DNA of 64,000 nt from contig JAWKHJ010000026.1 in the NCBI GenBank assembly GCA_041394905.1, positions 1 to 64,000 on the forward strand, written 5' to 3'. Below, in pieces: positions 16,739 through 25,579 of the stretch; the stretch's first letter is position 1; the number at the start of each line of letters is the position of its first letter. Source of the stretch: RI-231 sp041394905. Lineage in GTDB: Bacteria; Acidobacteriota; Terriglobia; Bryobacterales; UBA6623. Both the position numbers and the translations under genes were made by a program. Under the pieces are notes generated by a model. The model made no database searches, had not been told where the DNA came from, and saw only the letters and a program-made list of their open reading frames with translations.

Positions 16739-17513
16739 ATGCTCGCGGGAATCGTCGTTGGCGCAGCTCTGCTCGCGGCGCTTTGATGGCGCAAGTGGCG
16801 TCGGAAACCGCAGAGCGTGAGCGCATTCGCGCCTTGGTCGCCGCCGGAGCCATGCCGCGCAATGCGCTGGCGGACCTCGACAGTGATCTGGAAAAACAGC
16901 GCCTGCAAACCGAGCTGCGCACGCTGACCGGCAAGCGTGAGCTCTCGCTCGACGAGATCTCCAGCTGCTCGACGCCGCAAAACGGCTGCGCGATCTGACG
17001 AAAGAGCAGTTCGAAACCACCGCGCGTCGACGCGGGAGCCGTCCCGCGCAACGATCTCGAACCCGCAGGACGCTTACGATTCGGCTCAAAAACTGCTCGA
17101 GCTTGCCGAAACTCGCGGCCGGCTCGCCAAACAGCTTGCGGACATGGCTAGCGCTGAAGAGCGGCTGGACGAGCTCGAAGAAGAGGATCTCGCCTTTCAG
17201 TTCATCGGCTCCGGCGGCTTTGACGAACTCGACATCCTCGACGTCCAGGGGTTCTACGAAGAAGCATTCCACGCGCTCCCTGCCCATCAGCGCCGACGGC
17301 GATACGCCGCTACATCGCTCGATGGGCTCAACCACTCCGGCCGGCTCCTGACGTGGCGGTCCACCCGGATAGCGACGAGGGCAAGTTTCTATTTCGATGC
17401 TCGAGAGCTGGGCGATTCCCTACATCGCCTTCCGCAGCGCCGTCCCGGGGCAAGCGACCGGCCCGCACATCCATATCGGCCTGCCCAGCCCGCGCATCGA
17501 AGACGTGGACTGA
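16739..17513 (+). CDS. Exported coiled-coil protein with D-Ala-D-Ala-peptidase-like C-terminus (frameshifted)
   Basis: Reassembled from three frames (breaks near 16785, 16975, 17030, 17285, 17345 and 17400). Signal peptide MLAGIVVGAALLAAL, then long helical segments: RIRALVAAGAMPRNALADLD, LRDLTKEQFETT, AGAVPRNDLEPAQDAYDSAQ and KLLELAETRGRLAKQLADMA. The PRNxL repeats resemble outer-membrane-factor coiled coils. The C-terminus has LPISADGDTPLHRSMG, NHSGR, DVAVHPDSDEGKFLF, IPYIAFRSAVPGQATGPHIHIG and ends EDVD. An H...D plus HIHIG arrangement fits the zinc site of the Hedgehog/DD-peptidase fold (M15-like), suggesting a cell-wall peptidase. The family link is by motif only. Confidence 0.6.
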
Positions 17514-17534
17514 TGAGTTACGCGCAGGCTCGGG

Positions 17535-19220
17535 TTAGCCCTCGTAACCCACGATCAGGAGAGTCAGATCGTCAGCCTGCTCGGCGCCCTGCGTAAACGC
17601 CGCCACCTCATCGATCAAGCGCCGATGAAGCTCTTGCGGCGCCAGTGCACGATTCGCCTGCACGAAGTCGCCCAGTCGCTTCTCGCCGTAGCGGTCGTTG
17701 GAAAACGACGCCGCTTCGCTGACCCCGTCCGAGTAGAGAACAAGGCGGTCGCCGCGTTCGAGCCTCAGATCTTTGGATGGAAATTCCGCATCCGCAAACA
17801 GCCCGATCGGACAAGCCGTCGGCTCGAGCCACTCAATCGCGCCGCCCGCCCGAGCCAGCAGACCGGCGCAGTGCCCCGCATTCACCCAGCGCATCGCGCC
17901 ATCCTGCCGCAACATCGCGCAAAAGCGGTGGCAAACCGTGCGTGGCGAGACCGCGCCGATACATACTTGTTGATGCGCGACACGCTTTCCGAAAGCGACT
18001 GCGAGCCTCGCCGCCGCCGAGAAGAAAGCCCCCTGCAACAACGACGTCAACAAAGCCGCCGAGACGCCCTTGCCGGAAACGTCCGCCAGCACGAAGCCCC
18101 ATCGCTCCGGCGCAATCTCGATCACATCGAAGTAATCGCCGCCAACCTGAAAGCACGCCTGGCTCGAACCTGCCGCCTGCAACCAACCATCCGCGGGCAT
18201 TTGGGGCGGCAAAGCTTGCTGGATGTCGCGCGCAATGTTCAACTCCTGCTCGAAAGTGCTTCTTGCGCCCCTCGTCGAGCAACGCGCATTCTCGAGCACG
18301 CTCGAGATTTCCACCGCCAGCGTCTGCAAGACCTTTTTCGCCCCGTCGATGAGGTTCGCCCCAGCCCGGCGCGTGTCCATGTAGAGCACGCCGATCGTGT
18401 CCTGCTTCGCGGAGAGCACCCGTGTCTCAGCCGCCTCGCCCAACCGAATCTTGAGAAGCGGCACACAAACCACGCTCCGCAGTTGCAGCGCGACCACCGT
18501 CTCGCTCGGATTGACCTTGCGCCCCATCGAGGGGTCGAACGACATCGCAAACAGGTCGCTGCGCTGGTGCAGCGCCTCATTGATCACGCCACGCGGCGTC
18601 TGCAAGTCGTCCTCCGCCAACTGCTGGCCTTGGTCATCGCGCGCCACACGGATCTCCAGGTCCCCACGCTCGTTCTTGAGCATCAGGAATCCACGCTCTG
18701 CCTTGGTGATCGCGAGTGCTGCATCGACTGCGGCGGCCAACACGTCGTCCACGTTGCCCGATGATTCGAGCGTGCGCGCTACGTCCAGCACGGCGCTCAG
18801 GCGCGTCAGATTTCCCGCCGACTCGGGCGCACCCGGCAGCGCCGCTACTTTTTGCAGCAGCGGCGTTTGAAAAGCCGGGGCATCACCCACGTAGATGCAA
18901 TAGGAATCCTCGATGCCAAAGTCGATGCGGTCTCGGCGCTTGAGCGGCGCACGCGCCGCTTTGCGCCCGTTGACGAACACGCCATGACGGCTGTTCACGT
19001 CTTCGATGAAGTATTGCCCGTCCTCCAGCAGGATCTGAGCGTGGTCGCGCGAAATCCGGCCGTCCTTGAGCGTCAACTCACGGTCAGGCAGCCGGCCAAT
19101 GCGAAACGGGCTGCGATCCACCAGAACGCGCCGCCGCTCGCCGTTCGGGCCGATCACGGTCAGGGGCAGGCTCTGCGGCTCTGTCTGTTGCGAGCCGGGT
19201 TGGAAATCCGACGAGGCCAT
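17535..19220 (-). CDS. FHA-GAF-SpoIIE (PP2C) phosphatase, with compensated frameshifts
   Basis: 561 residues. An FHA domain at ~20-112 binds phosphothreonine (RIGR 40-43, SRDH 57-60, NSRHGVFVNG 76-85). A GAF-like sensor spans ~140-312, and a SpoIIE/PP2C serine phosphatase ~320-558 (GGDYFDVIEI, LADVSGKGVSAAL, WVNAGH, LYSDGVSEA, DDLTLLIV). It should dephosphorylate an anti-sigma antagonist or similar in a partner-switch pathway. Two internal stretches are out of frame although the ends are in frame: residues ~314-320 (nt ~18262-18282) and ~407-432 (nt ~17925-18003). There an alternative frame reads LDEGRKK and SLSESVSRINKYVSAR, the expected family text. Each patch needs a compensating pair of indels. 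Confidence 0.85.
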   Translation of the reverse strand: MASSDFQPGSQQTEPQSLPLTVIGPNGERRRVLVDRSPFRIGRLPDRELTLKDGRISRDHAQILLEDGQYFIEDVNSRHGVFVNGRKAARAPLKRRDRIDFGIEDSYCIYVGDAPAFQTPLLQKVAALPGAPESAGNLTRLSAVLDVARTLESSGNVDDVLAAAVDAALAITKAERGFLMLKNERGDLEIRVARDDQGQQLAEDDLQTPRGVINEALHQRSDLFAMSFDPSMGRKVNPSETVVALQLRSVVCVPLLKIRLGEAAETRVLSAKQDTIGVLYMDTRRAGANLIDGAKKVLQTLAVEISSVLENARCSTRGARSTFEQELNIARDIQQALPPQMPADGWLQAAGSSQACFQVGGDYFDVIEIAPERWGFVLADVSGKGVSAALLTSLLQGAFFSAAARLAVAFGKRVAHQQVCIGAVSPRTVCHRFCAMLRQDGAMRWVNAGHCAGLLARAGGAIEWLEPTACPIGLFADAEFPSKDLRLERGDRLVLYSDGVSEAASFSNDRYGEKRLGDFVQANRALAPQELHRRLIDEVAAFTQGAEQADDLTLLIVGYEG

Positions 19221-19243
19221 GATCTACGCGGAACCGCGCGAGC

Positions 19244-19786
19244 CTACTCGGCGGGCAATTGGCCCGCTGCCTGCGTTTCGGTAGACACGGGGCGCCCTTC
19301 TTCCATCGCTTGGATGCTTTGGCAGTCGGCGCAGAAACCGCCGATCTCGGTGCGCGCAAGTTCGATCTGGAACCCGAAGTTCCGCTCCACCTGCGCCTTC
19401 ATCTCTTTGAGAGGTTCGCCGAAGTACTCCTGGACCGAACCGCAGCGCAAGCAGACCACATGCGCATGCTCACGCTTCAGCCGCGTCTCGTAGTAGTGCT
19501 GATCCCCCTCCACGTGCAGCAAGTCCAGCTCGTCCACTAGCCCCTCTTGCTTGAGGATCTTCAACGTGCGGTAGACCGTAACCCGATTGATCTTGGGATC
19601 CCGCGCCTTTGCAAGCTCGTATAGCTGATCGGCGTTGAGGTGTTTGTGCGAATTGTGGATGAGCTCAAAGAGCAGCTCGCGCTGCCGAGTCAGCCGTATG
19701 CCGTGCTTGCGCAGCGGGGCTTGCAATGGGGTATTTTCGTCCAAAACGTTCTCTGCCGCGGCGGTCTCATCGTACCATAGGGCCAC
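19244..19786 (-). CDS. Fur-family transcriptional regulator
   Basis: 180 residues. Winged helix at ~25-95 (GIRLTRQRELLFELIHNSHKHLNADQLY...PKINRVTVYRTLKIL) and a metal/dimerisation domain with HVEGDQHYYETR, HAHVVCLRCGSVQEY and a second CxxC, FCADC. Two CxxC pairs give a structural zinc site, so it is a Fur, PerR or Zur type. The regulatory-site residues visible do not separate these. A long acidic N-terminal extension precedes the HTH. Divergent from the zinc-ribbon gene at 19872. Confidence 0.9.
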   Translation of the reverse strand: MALWYDETAAAENVLDENTPLQAPLRKHGIRLTRQRELLFELIHNSHKHLNADQLYELAKARDPKINRVTVYRTLKILKQEGLVDELDLLHVEGDQHYYETRLKREHAHVVCLRCGSVQEYFGEPLKEMKAQVERNFGFQIELARTEIGGFCADCQSIQAMEEGRPVSTETQAAGQLPAE

Positions 19787-19813
19787 GGGGTCGATCTCAG
19801 CGGAATCCCCCGG

Positions 19814-19842
19814 TAGACACGGGCCCTAGCCGACCCTATAGT
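19814..19842 (+). promoter_or_regulatory. Sigma-70-like promoter for the zinc-ribbon gene
   Basis: TAGACA (19814-19819), 17-base spacer, TATAGT (19837-19842): one mismatch to each consensus hexamer with ideal spacing. It predicts a start near 19849, 23 bases before the ATG at 19872. It lies in the 85-bp divergent region shared with the Fur-type regulator, so it could be under that regulator's control. Confidence 0.5.
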
Positions 19843-19871
19843 AAGAGTCTAGGCACGCGAGCCTCCAACGA

Positions 19872-20096
19872 ATGAGAAAGCGTAATAGCCCGCCAACTTC
19901 CGACGTGGTCGACCCCAAGATCGCCGAAGAAGCCAAACGTATCGTCTTCGAACCGAAAACGCGTAAGACCTATGAGTGTCGCGTCTGCGGTGACCCGACG
20001 GCGAGCGACGAGACCGAAGGCCTCTGCTGGGTTTGTCGGCGGCTCAAGATCAGCGCCTGGCGCGAAATCGAATCGCAAATTCCTCTGGGTGAATAG
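19872..20096 (+). CDS. Small zinc-ribbon protein
   Basis: 74 residues with CRVCGDPTASDETEGLCWVC: two CxxC pairs about 14 residues apart, expected to hold one zinc ion as a treble-clef or ribbon. A basic N-terminus (MRKRNSPPTSDVVDPK) and WREIESQIPLGE end flank it. No named family is recognised. It has its own promoter-like sequence and lies divergently from a Fur-family gene. A weak terminator follows immediately. Confidence 0.7.
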   Translation: MRKRNSPPTSDVVDPKIAEEAKRIVFEPKTRKTYECRVCGDPTASDETEGLCWVCRRLKISAWREIESQIPLGE

Positions 20097-20117
20097 CGGC
20101 TGCGCCGGGCTTTTTTT
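20097..20117 (+). terminator. Weak intrinsic terminator after the zinc-ribbon gene
   Basis: CGGC-TGC-GCCG followed by GGC and a run of seven T, beginning at the base after the stop codon. The stem is short, but the T-run is the longest in this region. The ~190 bases beyond it up to the LacI-type gene hold no gene. A TATAAA at 20294-20299 is the only -10-like element seen there. Confidence 0.5.
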
Positions 20118-20309
20118 CGGCCGTCGAGACCGGGTTCGCCACCTTGCCTTTTGGTCCCAAGCGCGCTTTACCGTTTTCGATAGAGCCACATAGCCCAATC
20201 TTTCTGGGCGACGCGCTGATATTTCTGATCCCTGTGCGCTGATTGACACTCCGCCCGGTGGAAAACGCCAAGCGCCAGCGGCCCAGTTAACCGTATAAAC
20301 TGTGGGGTC

Positions 20310-21319
20310 ATGGCCACGATCTACGATGTCGCCAAGCGTGCGCGCGTCTCGACTGCCACCGTCTCCGCCGTACTCAATGGGACTGCATATGTAAGCCCCG
20401 AGCTCACCAGCCGCGTCAACGAAGCGGTCAAGGAGCTTGACTACACCATCAACGCGATTGCGCGCGGACTGCAAACGCGGCGCACGAACATGATCGGCAT
20501 GCTCGTTCCCGACATCGCCGAACCTGTCTATTCGGTGATGGTCAAAGGCGTCGAATCGGGCCTCAAGACCGCCGGCTGCTCCCTGCTGCTCGGCTCCACC
20601 CACAACCAAGTCGAAGAGCAATCGCGCTATTTGTGCATGCTGCGCTCCAAGCAAGTGGACGGCATGTTGCTCTACTCGCCTTCGGCGACGAGAGCGAGCT
20701 CGCGGAGATGGTTGCCGCACACAGGCCTCTCGTCTTCATCGCCCGCCGCCCCACCTTCGAGGCCGACTGTGTCCTGGTGGACAACGTGGGCGCGACGATC
20801 CAGGCCGTCTCGTATCTGCTAAGCAAGGGCCGGTGCTGTATCGGTCTCATCGTGGGTCCGCGTACGCTCGCCGTCAGCCAGGACCGCATCGAGGGCTGGC
20901 GCAAGGCGCACCAAGACCACGGCGTCCCGGCCGACGAGGCGCTGATCGCAGAGGGCGACTACACCTCCGAATCCGGTGAGGCGGCCATGGAGAAGTTCCT
21001 CGCGCTTGGCGAGCCGCCCGACGCCGTCTTCGCAACCGGGTTCCTCATGATGACCGGCTGCCTCGGTGTGCTCCGCGCGCGAGGGGTCGACGTCCCCGAC
21101 ACGGTCGAGCTGATGACCTGGAGCGACAGCCCGCTGCTCGACGTCTTCGACCCGCCCATTTCCACCATTCAGCAACCCAGCTACGAAATGGGAGTGCGCG
21201 CGGCCGAGCTCGTACTCAGCCGCATCGAGAAGCCGGAAGCCCCGCCAACCAGCATCATTCTGCCTGCCGAGCTGCGCATTCGGACGCCTCGCGCGCCCGT
21301 CGGTGGTCGAGTTCGATAG
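20310..21319 (+). CDS. LacI-family transcriptional regulator, one frameshift
   Basis: ~335 residues after repairing one indel near 20680. N-terminal HTH and hinge helix: MATIYDVAKRARVSTATVSA, then YVSPELTSRVNEAVKELDYTINAIARGL. The periplasmic-binding-like effector domain begins at NMIGMLVPDIAEPVYSVMVKGVE and continues after the break as FGDESELAEMV...VLVDNVGATIQAVSYLL, QDRIEGWRKAH, PDAVFATGF, and ends with STIQQPSYEMGVRAAELVLSRI. It represses or activates in response to a sugar or nucleoside-like ligand. No clear operator or dedicated target operon is adjacent (coaD follows 11 bases later). Confidence 0.88.
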
Positions 21320-21330
21320 ACTCAGCTCTC

Positions 21331-21822
21331 GTGCCGAGCCAAAACCTCGTCATCTACCCCGGGTCGTTCGACCCGCCCACAAACGGTCACCTCGATCTCA
21401 TCCGTCGCGCCGCCAGGCTCTTCTCCCACGTGGTCGTCGCAGCCCTGCGCAACGAGGGCAAATCGCCCCTGTTCACGGTGGAAGAGCGACTGGAGATGCT
21501 CGAGCGCGCCAGCGAAGACCTGTCGAACGTCTCCTTCGACAGCTTTGACGGCCTGCTCGTCGACTACGCGCGCAAACGCGGCTCCACGCTCATCCTGCGC
21601 GGCATTCGCGCAATTTCCGATTACGAATACGAGCTGCAGATGGCGCTGATGAACCAAAAGCTCTACCCCGAGCTCGAAACGATGTTCATCCCCGCAGCGG
21701 AAAGCTACAGCTACCTCAGCTCGCGCCTGGTAAAAGAAGTCAACCGCCTCGGCGGCGACGTTTCCGCCCTCGTCCCGCCCAACGTCGCCGTCCGCCTACG
21801 CGAAAAAGCCGCCCACCCGTAG
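21331..21822 (+). CDS. coaD: Phosphopantetheine adenylyltransferase
   Basis: 163 residues, standard length. It catalyses 4'-phosphopantetheine + ATP to dephospho-CoA + PPi, the penultimate step of CoA synthesis. The nucleotidylyltransferase motif is YPGSFDPPTNGHLDLI (T/N-x-G-H at ~17-19). Further family segments are LVDYARKRGSTLILRGIRAISDYEYELQMALMN and the C-terminal ATP motif SYLSSRLVKEV. GTG start at 21331, 11 bases after the LacI-type gene, so the two are probably co-transcribed. Confidence 0.96.
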   Translation: MPSQNLVIYPGSFDPPTNGHLDLIRRAARLFSHVVVAALRNEGKSPLFTVEERLEMLERASEDLSNVSFDSFDGLLVDYARKRGSTLILRGIRAISDYEYELQMALMNQKLYPELETMFIPAAESYSYLSSRLVKEVNRLGGDVSALVPPNVAVRLREKAAHP

Positions 21823-21915
21823 CGCGTTCGACAATCCGACCGTGCTGCACCTGTGAGAGGCCCCAGGCGCAAGGCCGCGCGCAAAAACCCGCCCCACAAG
21901 CTATTCTGGAAGCTT

Positions 21916-23091
21916 ATGCAGCTCTCCGAACGTGTTGGGCGGATCTCAGAATCCGCAACAATGGCCGTCACCGCCGAGGCCGCCCGCCTCAAGTCCGAAG
22001 GCGTCAATGTGATCGCGTTCGCCGCCGGCGAGCCCGACTTTCCCACGCCCGAGAACATCAAGAACGCGGCCAAGAAGGCGCTCGACGACAACTTCACGCG
22101 CTACACCGCCGCCGGCGGCATCCCCGCGCTGAAGAAGGCCGTCGTCGAGTGGCACAAAGCCGGCTTCGGCACGAGCTACCAACCTTCGGAAGCCATCATC
22201 AATGTCGGCGGCAAGCACTCCATCTTCAACGTGATGGCGGCGGTGCTCGAACACGGCGACGAGGTCGTGCTGCCCGTCCCCTACTGGGTCACCTTCTACG
22301 ACGTGGTCAACTACCACGGCGGCAAGGTCGTCCCCGTCCAGACGCTCGAATCAGAAGGATTCCGCCTGACCGCAGCCGCGATCGAGAAGGCGCTGACGCC
22401 CAAGACCAAAGTCGTCATCGTAAACTCGCCGTCGAACCCCTCCGGCGCGGTCGTCGACCGCGACGAATTCGAAAAGATCTACGCCCTGGTCAAGAGGGCC
22501 GGCGCCATCCTGCTTACGGACGAGTGTTACTGCAAACTTGTCTATGACGGCGAGCCCTTCTCGATCGCTTCCCTGCCCGACGCCAAAGAGAACGTCGTCG
22601 TCGTCGGCTCACTGTCGAAGACCTTTGCCATGACCGGCTGGCGCATCGGGTTCGCCCTTGGGCCGCAACCGCTCATCAAGGCCATGGCCAACCTACAGAG
22701 CCACTCGACGTCCAACCCGACTTCGATCGCCCAGATGGCCGCCCTCGAAGCGCTCAACGGCCCGCAGGACTCGGTCGGCGAGATGCTGGCCGAGTACAAG
22801 AAGCGCCGCGATTGGATCGTGCCCGCCCTGCAGGCCATCCCCGGCGTGACGTGCCCCATGCCCGGCGGTGCGTTCTACGCCTACCCGAACATTAGCTCGA
22901 CGTTCGGCCGCGGCGGCGTGAACAGCGCCCTCGAGTTTGCCACCAAACTGCTCAAGGAAGCCCACGTCGCGACCGTGCCCGGCGAAGCCTTCGGCACCAA
23001 CGAGCACATCCGCATCTCCTACGCCGCCTCGATGGACGACATCAAGGAAGGCGTCGCCCGCATCGCCAAGTTCATCGACGGGCTCAAATAG
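21916..23091 (+). CDS. Pyridoxal-phosphate aminotransferase (aspartate aminotransferase type)
   Basis: 391 residues of fold-type I. The PLP lysine lies in VVGSLSKTFAMTGWRIGFALG (SLSKTFAMTGWRIG). NSPSNPSGAV, TDECYCKLVY and the C-terminal RISYAAS arginine bind substrate carboxylate and cofactor. It resembles bacterial subgroup Ib aspartate/prephenate aminotransferases, transferring amino groups between aspartate and 2-oxoglutarate. The ATG at 21916 (MQLSERVGRISESATMAVTA) matches the family start; a 21-residue upstream extension has no family counterpart. Confidence 0.93.
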   Translation: MQLSERVGRISESATMAVTAEAARLKSEGVNVIAFAAGEPDFPTPENIKNAAKKALDDNFTRYTAAGGIPALKKAVVEWHKAGFGTSYQPSEAIINVGGKHSIFNVMAAVLEHGDEVVLPVPYWVTFYDVVNYHGGKVVPVQTLESEGFRLTAAAIEKALTPKTKVVIVNSPSNPSGAVVDRDEFEKIYALVKRAGAILLTDECYCKLVYDGEPFSIASLPDAKENVVVVGSLSKTFAMTGWRIGFALGPQPLIKAMANLQSHSTSNPTSIAQMAALEALNGPQDSVGEMLAEYKKRRDWIVPALQAIPGVTCPMPGGAFYAYPNISSTFGRGGVNSALEFATKLLKEAHVATVPGEAFGTNEHIRISYAASMDDIKEGVARIAKFIDGLK

Positions 23092-23115
23092 CCGCGCAGC
23101 GCGACGACTCGAAGA

Positions 23116-25569
23116 GTGCAGGCAGCGAAACGAGCGTCAGTGTGGGACGGCGTCGCGCAAGACGTCCGGCAGGCCCTACGCTCGTTTCGCCGCAGCCCCT
23201 GGTTCACATTCGTCGCGGTAGCCACCTTGGGCGTCGGCATCGGCGTCAACGTGGCGGTCTTCACCATCGTCAACGCGGTCTTGTTCAACGGCTTCCCGCT
23301 GGTGGAAGCCAATGATCGCATCGTCTACGTCGACAGCCGCGAAGGAGGCCAATTTTGCTGCGTGTCCTACCCCGACTTCCGCGATTGGCGCGCGCAGGCT
23401 GAGTCGTTCGAAGACATGGGCGCCGTCGCCGACCTGCGCGTCACGCTCGAAGACGAGGGCGGCCTCCCGGAAACCTACAGCGCCACGCTGGTCACCTCCG
23501 GCGTCTTCCCGTTGCTCAGGCAAGCTCCGCTGTTCGGCCGCAACTTCCGGCCGCGCGACGAGTCCCCCGCCGCGCCCGCCGTCGCCATCCTTTCGCACGC
23601 CTTCTGGCAGCGCCGCTACGGCGCGAGCGACGCCATTCTAGGCCGCACGATCCGCCTCAATGGCGAGCCCACGACCATCATCGGCGTCATGCCCGCCGGC
23701 TTCTCGTTCCCTCAAAGCCAGGACCTCTGGATGCCGCTTCGCCCGACCGCGCAAGTCGACCAGCGCGGCGCGCGCGGCCTTTGGTTCGCGTTCGGACGCT
23801 TGGCCGCGGGCGCGACTCCCGACTCCGCCGCCGCCGAGCTCGACGCCATCGGGCGCCGCCTAGCCGAGCAGTACCCGCGGACCAATCGCGGCGTCCGCCC
23901 AACCATTCACAGCGTCCAGGACTTCTTCTTCGGCTCGAACGCATCCGCCGTTTACGGCGCCATGCTCGGCGCGGTCGGCTTCGTCCTGCTCATCGCGTGC
24001 GCCAATCTGGCGAACCTTCTGCTGGCCCGCGCCATCAGCCGCTCCAACGAAGTCAGCGTCCGCATCGCTCTGGGCGGCTCTCGCGCGCGCATCTTGCGCC
24101 AGAGCCTCATCGAAAGCCTCCTGTTGTCGCTCGCAGGCGGAGCCGTGGGCTGGTGGGCGGCAGGGTTGAGCGTGCGGCTCTACGTGGCGTCGGCAAGCGG
24201 GCCAGCATGGTTCGAACGCGTGCTTGACTATTCGATGGACGCGCGCGTATTCGTCTACGCCTTGGTCGTCGCCGTCGCGACCGGCCTCCTCTTCGGCGCT
24301 CTGCCCGCGCTGCGCTTGTCTCGCCTGGACATTGGCGGCATGCTCAAGCAGGGCGGACGCAACGCGAGCGGCAGCCGCCGGAACAAGAAACTCTCTTCGG
24401 CGCTCGTCGCCGCCGAGGCCGCGCTTGCCATCATGCTCCTGGCCGCGTCCGGCGTGCTGCTGCGCAGCTTCCTCAACGTCTACAGTGCGGACGCCGGCGT
24501 GCGCGCCGACCACGTGCTCACGGCCTTGCTGCGGTTGCCTGCTACCGACTACCCCGACGCCGCCGCACGCGTCTCCTTCTTTAGCGAGCTCCGGGACCGC
24601 CTCGCCGGACTGGCCGCCGTCGAGTCCGTCGCCCTTGCGGACACACTGCCCGCCTGGGGCGCCGCCACGCATCCGTTCGAGCTCGAGGGCGCCGAATCGA
24701 CCGATGACGAGCGCCGCCCACGCGTTGGAGCCGTCCGCGTCAGCCCGGACTACTTCTCAACCCTAGGGGCTCCCATGCAATCCGGGCGCACCATCCAGAC
24801 CGCAGATGGCGAAGCAGGCCCGGCTGCGGCGCTCGTCAACCAGCGCTTCGCTCAGATGCACTGGCCTGGCGCGGAACCCATCGGCAAGCGCTTGCGACTG
24901 TGGTCCGACGGCGCCCCCGGCCCATGGCTCACCGTCGTGGGCGTCGCGCCCAACATCGTGCAGAACGACGCCACCCGTCAGCGCTTCGACCCGCTCGTCT
25001 ACACGCCCTACCGCAGCCAAACGCCGCAGGCCATGTGGGTCCTCATCAAGACCTCCGGCGCAGCCTCCGCGCTCGCGAACCCGTTTCGCCAGGAGTTGCA
25101 GCAGATCGCGCCCGGGCTCTCCATCTGGCTCGGTCCGTTCGACCTCGAGCAGCGCATGGCGGCCAACTACCGCTCGGAAGGCGTGCAGTCGGCGCTCTTC
25201 CTCGCGTTCGCCGCAATCGCGCTGCTGCTCGCCGCCGTCGGCCTCTACGCCGTCATCGCGCATGCCGTCGGCGAGCAAACGAAGGAGATCGGCGTCCGCA
25301 TGGCGCTAGGCGCGGGACGCCGCGACGTCCTGAGCACGGTGTTTGCGCTCGGCATGCGACCACTCGCGGCTGGCCTGCTGCTCGGTTTAGCCGGGTCGTT
25401 CTTGGTCAACCGCGCGCTTGCATCGCAACTCGTCGGCGTCTCGCCGGCCGACCCAGTCACGCTGCTCGCGGCCGCCGCGGCGCTCCTCTTCGCGGCTCTG
25501 CTTGGTTGCTGGATCCCCGCACGCCGCGCCCTACGCGTCGACCCCGTCGTAGCCTTGCGCGAAAACTAG
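23116..25569 (+). CDS. MacB/FtsX-like permease of the acidobacterial ADOP type
   Basis: 817-residue membrane protein with two FtsX-like permease units. TM1 at ~30-52 (FTFVAVATLGVGIGVNVAVFTIVNAVLF), a large MacB-type periplasmic domain (~55-275), then TM segments around 285-305, 335-355, 375-400 and 425-445. A second periplasmic domain (~450-690) precedes three C-terminal TMs with the ATHGVGEQTKEIGVRMALGA-type coupling loop (HAVGEQTKEIGVRMALGA). The duplicated layout without an adjacent ATPase is what is known as acidobacterial duplicated orphan permease. GTG start at 23116. Function of these orphan permeases is not established. Confidence 0.9.
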   Translation: MQAAKRASVWDGVAQDVRQALRSFRRSPWFTFVAVATLGVGIGVNVAVFTIVNAVLFNGFPLVEANDRIVYVDSREGGQFCCVSYPDFRDWRAQAESFEDMGAVADLRVTLEDEGGLPETYSATLVTSGVFPLLRQAPLFGRNFRPRDESPAAPAVAILSHAFWQRRYGASDAILGRTIRLNGEPTTIIGVMPAGFSFPQSQDLWMPLRPTAQVDQRGARGLWFAFGRLAAGATPDSAAAELDAIGRRLAEQYPRTNRGVRPTIHSVQDFFFGSNASAVYGAMLGAVGFVLLIACANLANLLLARAISRSNEVSVRIALGGSRARILRQSLIESLLLSLAGGAVGWWAAGLSVRLYVASASGPAWFERVLDYSMDARVFVYALVVAVATGLLFGALPALRLSRLDIGGMLKQGGRNASGSRRNKKLSSALVAAEAALAIMLLAASGVLLRSFLNVYSADAGVRADHVLTALLRLPATDYPDAAARVSFFSELRDRLAGLAAVESVALADTLPAWGAATHPFELEGAESTDDERRPRVGAVRVSPDYFSTLGAPMQSGRTIQTADGEAGPAAALVNQRFAQMHWPGAEPIGKRLRLWSDGAPGPWLTVVGVAPNIVQNDATRQRFDPLVYTPYRSQTPQAMWVLIKTSGAASALANPFRQELQQIAPGLSIWLGPFDLEQRMAANYRSEGVQSALFLAFAAIALLLAAVGLYAVIAHAVGEQTKEIGVRMALGAGRRDVLSTVFALGMRPLAAGLLLGLAGSFLVNRALASQLVGVSPADPVTLLAAAAALLFAALLGCWIPARRALRVDPVVALREN

Positions 25570-25579
25570 CGGTAGCGCT

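Noticed and set aside
20243..20248. Perfect TTGACA upstream of the LacI-type gene
   Set aside because: No acceptable -10 lies 15-19 bases downstream; the only TATAAA is 46 bases away, so no promoter is called.
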